Source: Mitsuaria sp. 7 (GTDB lineage: Bacteria > Pseudomonadota > Gammaproteobacteria > Burkholderiales > Burkholderiaceae_C). From it: 64,000 nucleotides of DNA. Shown here piece by piece: positions 62,160-64,000 of this stretch. The stretch is taken from positions 5,018,727 to 5,082,726 of the forward strand of contig NZ_CP011514.1 in assembly GCF_001653795.1 (NCBI RefSeq). The letters are read 5' to 3'. A model generated the notes under the pieces. The model did not search any database and had not been told where the DNA came from. It was given only the letters and a program-made list of their open reading frames with translations. Positions within the stretch are counted from its first letter, which is position 1. Each line of letters starts with the position of its first letter. The position numbers and the translations under genes are program-made.

Positions 62160-63707
62160 ATGACCAAGCGGACTTGGAGCGAAAGCTCGGCGAAGGCGCG
62201 TATCGCGACGCGCCTGAGCGAGGTGAAGACTGTCGAAATCAAGGAATACAAGCGCGACACCGACTTGACCGGGATCAAGACCGGCGTTGCCTACCGTGTC
62301 GATGGGGTCCACCTCTACCTGGACATCATCAACATCAAGGAACTCCTGGAGACCACCGCCTACGACGGCGAGACCGCCCAGAAGCGAGCCTTCCGGTTCC
62401 TCAACAATCACTACCGGGCTGTCCGGAACATCCTCCAGGACGTGGACGCGATCCAGGTTGACTTCCACAACCAGCGACTGCACGCTGTCTTTGCCAAACC
62501 CTACGGGGATGAAGCGGCCCGCGTCCACAAGGCTGTCGCGACGGCTCAGCTCATCCGCGACGTCCTGGCCAAGATCGGCGAGAACGAGGATGACCCCCTC
62601 CCCGCGGCGAAAACGCGTGTGGGCATCGACACCGGCAAGGCGTTGGCGGTCAATAACGGGCGTCGGTCCAATCGTGAGCCCTTGTTCTTGGGGAACCCGG
62701 CGAATGAAGCCGCGAAGCGTGCGGGGCACGACCTGACCGTCGAAGGCATCTTCATCACCAACGCCGCGCGCGCTGCGGTTGGCTGGGATCAGGTCTTGCA
62801 GGACCGGACAACCGAGCTGACGGAAGCGCAGGTCGAGAAGTCCCAGGAGAAAGCGGCGTTGACTCCCACCGTCGACAGCGTCGTGAAGCAGTGGGAGGAG
62901 GACCTTGAGCAGCACCCCATCGGGAAGTTCGAGTTCTCCCGGCACACGCCGCCCTACAAGACGCTCGACCTCGAGACCTTGAATCCCGCCGACTCGCGTC
63001 GGCAGGAGGCTGTCTCGATCTACGCGGACATCGACAACTTCACCCGCTACGTCGCCGAACGCATCGACGACGATGATGACGCCATCGACGTGGTCAAGAC
63101 GCTGCACGTTCTGCGCAGTGAGCTCGATGCTGTGCTGCACGACGACTTCGCTGGGAAGAAGGTCCGGTTCATCGGCGATTGCATCCACGGCATCCTCGTG
63201 GAAGGCACGGCCCCGACAACCGACGAGGCGGAGACCGCGAAGAACGCGATGCTCTGCGCAGCCGCGATGCGCAGCAGTTTCGCCGTGGCGCTCGGAGAGT
63301 TGCAGGCCGAAGGGATCGACACCGGCGACCTGGGGCTGGGCATCGGCCTGGAGCATGGCTTCACGGCCGTGACCAGGCTGGGCATCAAGGGCGAGAAGAT
63401 TCGTTGCTGCTTGAGCCGTTCAGTGTTGCGCTCGGAAGACGAACAACGGCGCTGCAACGGTCGGGAGACGGCCATCGGCGCGAACGCGGATCGGCACGCC
63501 CCCCAGCAGTTCCGCAGCCTCTTCGGCACCGGCCGCAAGCGCGCTGACTTCGACTACGCCGCTGCGGAGGAGGCACTGAACCCCAAGGAAGAGACCAAGA
63601 AGTCATCCAGCTCGTCGTCCTTGCTCAAACCTGCCGTTGCCGCAGGGGCCGGTTTCAACTTCAAGGCCGAAGCTGCGCCATCTCGCAACCTGACCGGGTT
63701 CTCCTGA
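62160..63707 (+). CDS. Tandem class III nucleotide cyclase (Pycsar-like)
   Basis: A 515-residue soluble protein with two fused class III cyclase domains. Domain 1 (~40-215): YLDI with D55, GIDTGKALAVNNG, and GNPANEAAK with N182/K186. Domain 2 (~283-450): YADIDNF with D290, FIGDCIH with D340, GIGLEHGFTAV. D290 and D340 are the metal Asp pair. In domain 1 the second Asp is Q105, while N182 at the transition-state Asn position is Ser421 in domain 2. The halves are therefore complementary and probably form one composite site. The last ~45 residues (after EEALNPKEETKK) are Ser-rich and disordered. Pycsar cyclases make cCMP or cUMP on infection; the product here is unknown. AAGGGAAG precedes the ATG. 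Confidence 0.85.
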   Translation: MTKRTWSESSAKARIATRLSEVKTVEIKEYKRDTDLTGIKTGVAYRVDGVHLYLDIINIKELLETTAYDGETAQKRAFRFLNNHYRAVRNILQDVDAIQVDFHNQRLHAVFAKPYGDEAARVHKAVATAQLIRDVLAKIGENEDDPLPAAKTRVGIDTGKALAVNNGRRSNREPLFLGNPANEAAKRAGHDLTVEGIFITNAARAAVGWDQVLQDRTTELTEAQVEKSQEKAALTPTVDSVVKQWEEDLEQHPIGKFEFSRHTPPYKTLDLETLNPADSRRQEAVSIYADIDNFTRYVAERIDDDDDAIDVVKTLHVLRSELDAVLHDDFAGKKVRFIGDCIHGILVEGTAPTTDEAETAKNAMLCAAAMRSSFAVALGELQAEGIDTGDLGLGIGLEHGFTAVTRLGIKGEKIRCCLSRSVLRSEDEQRRCNGRETAIGANADRHAPQQFRSLFGTGRKRADFDYAAAEEALNPKEETKKSSSSSSLLKPAVAAGAGFNFKAEAAPSRNLTGFS

Positions 63708-64000
63708 TGGTCTGGTTTGAGCGACGTCCGCGTCGCTTCGCGCACGAGCGCGCCGCGCTGGAGGCCCTGCAGCAAGAGGGCTGGGTGAAGTCCGTCCACT
63801 GGGTCGTCGATGCTGACGCGGGCAAGGCCCATGTGGACATCGACTTCGAGGGCGGCGGTAAACTGCGCGAGGCACGCCTCGAGTTCCCGTTCATCTACCC
63901 CGGCGCCCCGCCGAGGTTGGTGCCACGGGGCGAGCGCCAGCGCTGGTCGAGTCACCAGTGGGGCATCTGGGGCGAGCTATGCCTGCAGATTCGGGCCGAC
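63707..64000 (+). CDS. Prokaryotic E2 (ubiquitin-conjugating-like) protein, cut by window end
   Basis: The first 98 residues are visible. The ATG shares one base with the cyclase stop (TGATG), so translation is coupled. The order of elements is that of bacterial E2 domains: a strand pair (SVHWVVDADAGKAHVDIDFE), the hydrophobic LEFPFIYPGAPPRLV with the conserved Pro, a His-containing turn (SSHQWG) and GELCLQIRAD, where the Cys (~residue 93) is the likely catalytic thioester Cys. Bacterial E2s occur in type II CBASS (Cap2) and related ubiquitin-like operons. Whether an E1 domain or a JAB protease follows is outside the window. Confidence 0.72.
   Translation, partial: MVWFERRPRRFAHERAALEALQQEGWVKSVHWVVDADAGKAHVDIDFEGGGKLREARLEFPFIYPGAPPRLVPRGERQRWSSHQWGIWGELCLQIRAD

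Overview
The window is about two-thirds GC and gene-dense, with short intergenic gaps and many ATGA or TGATG start/stop overlaps. The gene content fits Burkholderiales (Betaproteobacteria), perhaps a Roseateles/Mitsuaria-type organism: a Bug (tripartite tricarboxylate) receptor beside a CoA-transferase and a citryl-CoA lyase, a GTP-type PEP carboxykinase, an ArgP/ArgO pair and RlmJ. This taxonomic reading is inference. No rRNA, tRNA, CRISPR array or complete insertion sequence was recognised.

1-16.9 kb is ordinary chromosome: a UPF0149 protein, an S9 peptidase, a YegD-like Hsp70, D-amino-acid dehydrogenase with LysE/ArgO exporter and divergent ArgP, a universal stress protein, a metallophosphoesterase, an IclR-controlled bug / CoA-transferase / citryl-CoA lyase operon, a LysR-YecA pair and small hypothetical proteins. 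pckG lies at 16.9-18.8 kb and has a 15-bp inverted repeat upstream.

18.8-42.7 kb is a secreted-protein region. A four-gene, translationally coupled operon encodes a type I secretion ABC transporter, an HlyD adaptor, a small polytopic membrane protein and a 2,509-residue RTX protein whose nine modules repeat at exactly 555 bp. An AraC-type response regulator and a 7TM histidine kinase separate it from a two-partner secretion pair (TpsB plus a 2,056-residue TpsA with YDG/MBG-like repeats).

42.8-54.9 kb returns to housekeeping and regulatory genes (GAF sensor, MOSC protein, Old Yellow Enzyme, beta-helix protein, RlmJ, NAD(P)-binding oxidoreductase, LysR-AraC-DUF2000 run, CAAX-protease relative, XRE regulator). 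It is interrupted at 47.4-49.2 kb by a DcdV/AvcD-type anti-phage dCTP/dCMP deaminase with a small overlapping gene.

55-64 kb is accessory DNA with lower GC patches. It holds a ribbon-helix-helix/TIGR04255 cassette, a truncated amidohydrolase that looks like an island edge, and a divergent defence-like locus. The minus arm encodes a HEPN-motif protein, a TIR-like (Cap12/PycTIR-type) protein and a PUA-like/HNH nuclease. The plus arm encodes a Pycsar-like class III nucleotide cyclase with two fused cyclase domains whose active-site residues are complementary, overlapped by a gene for a prokaryotic E2 (ubiquitin-conjugating-like) protein cut by the window end. A cyclic-nucleotide signalling cyclase coupled to an E2 and facing a TIR/HEPN/HNH effector operon is the most interesting and possibly undescribed system here.
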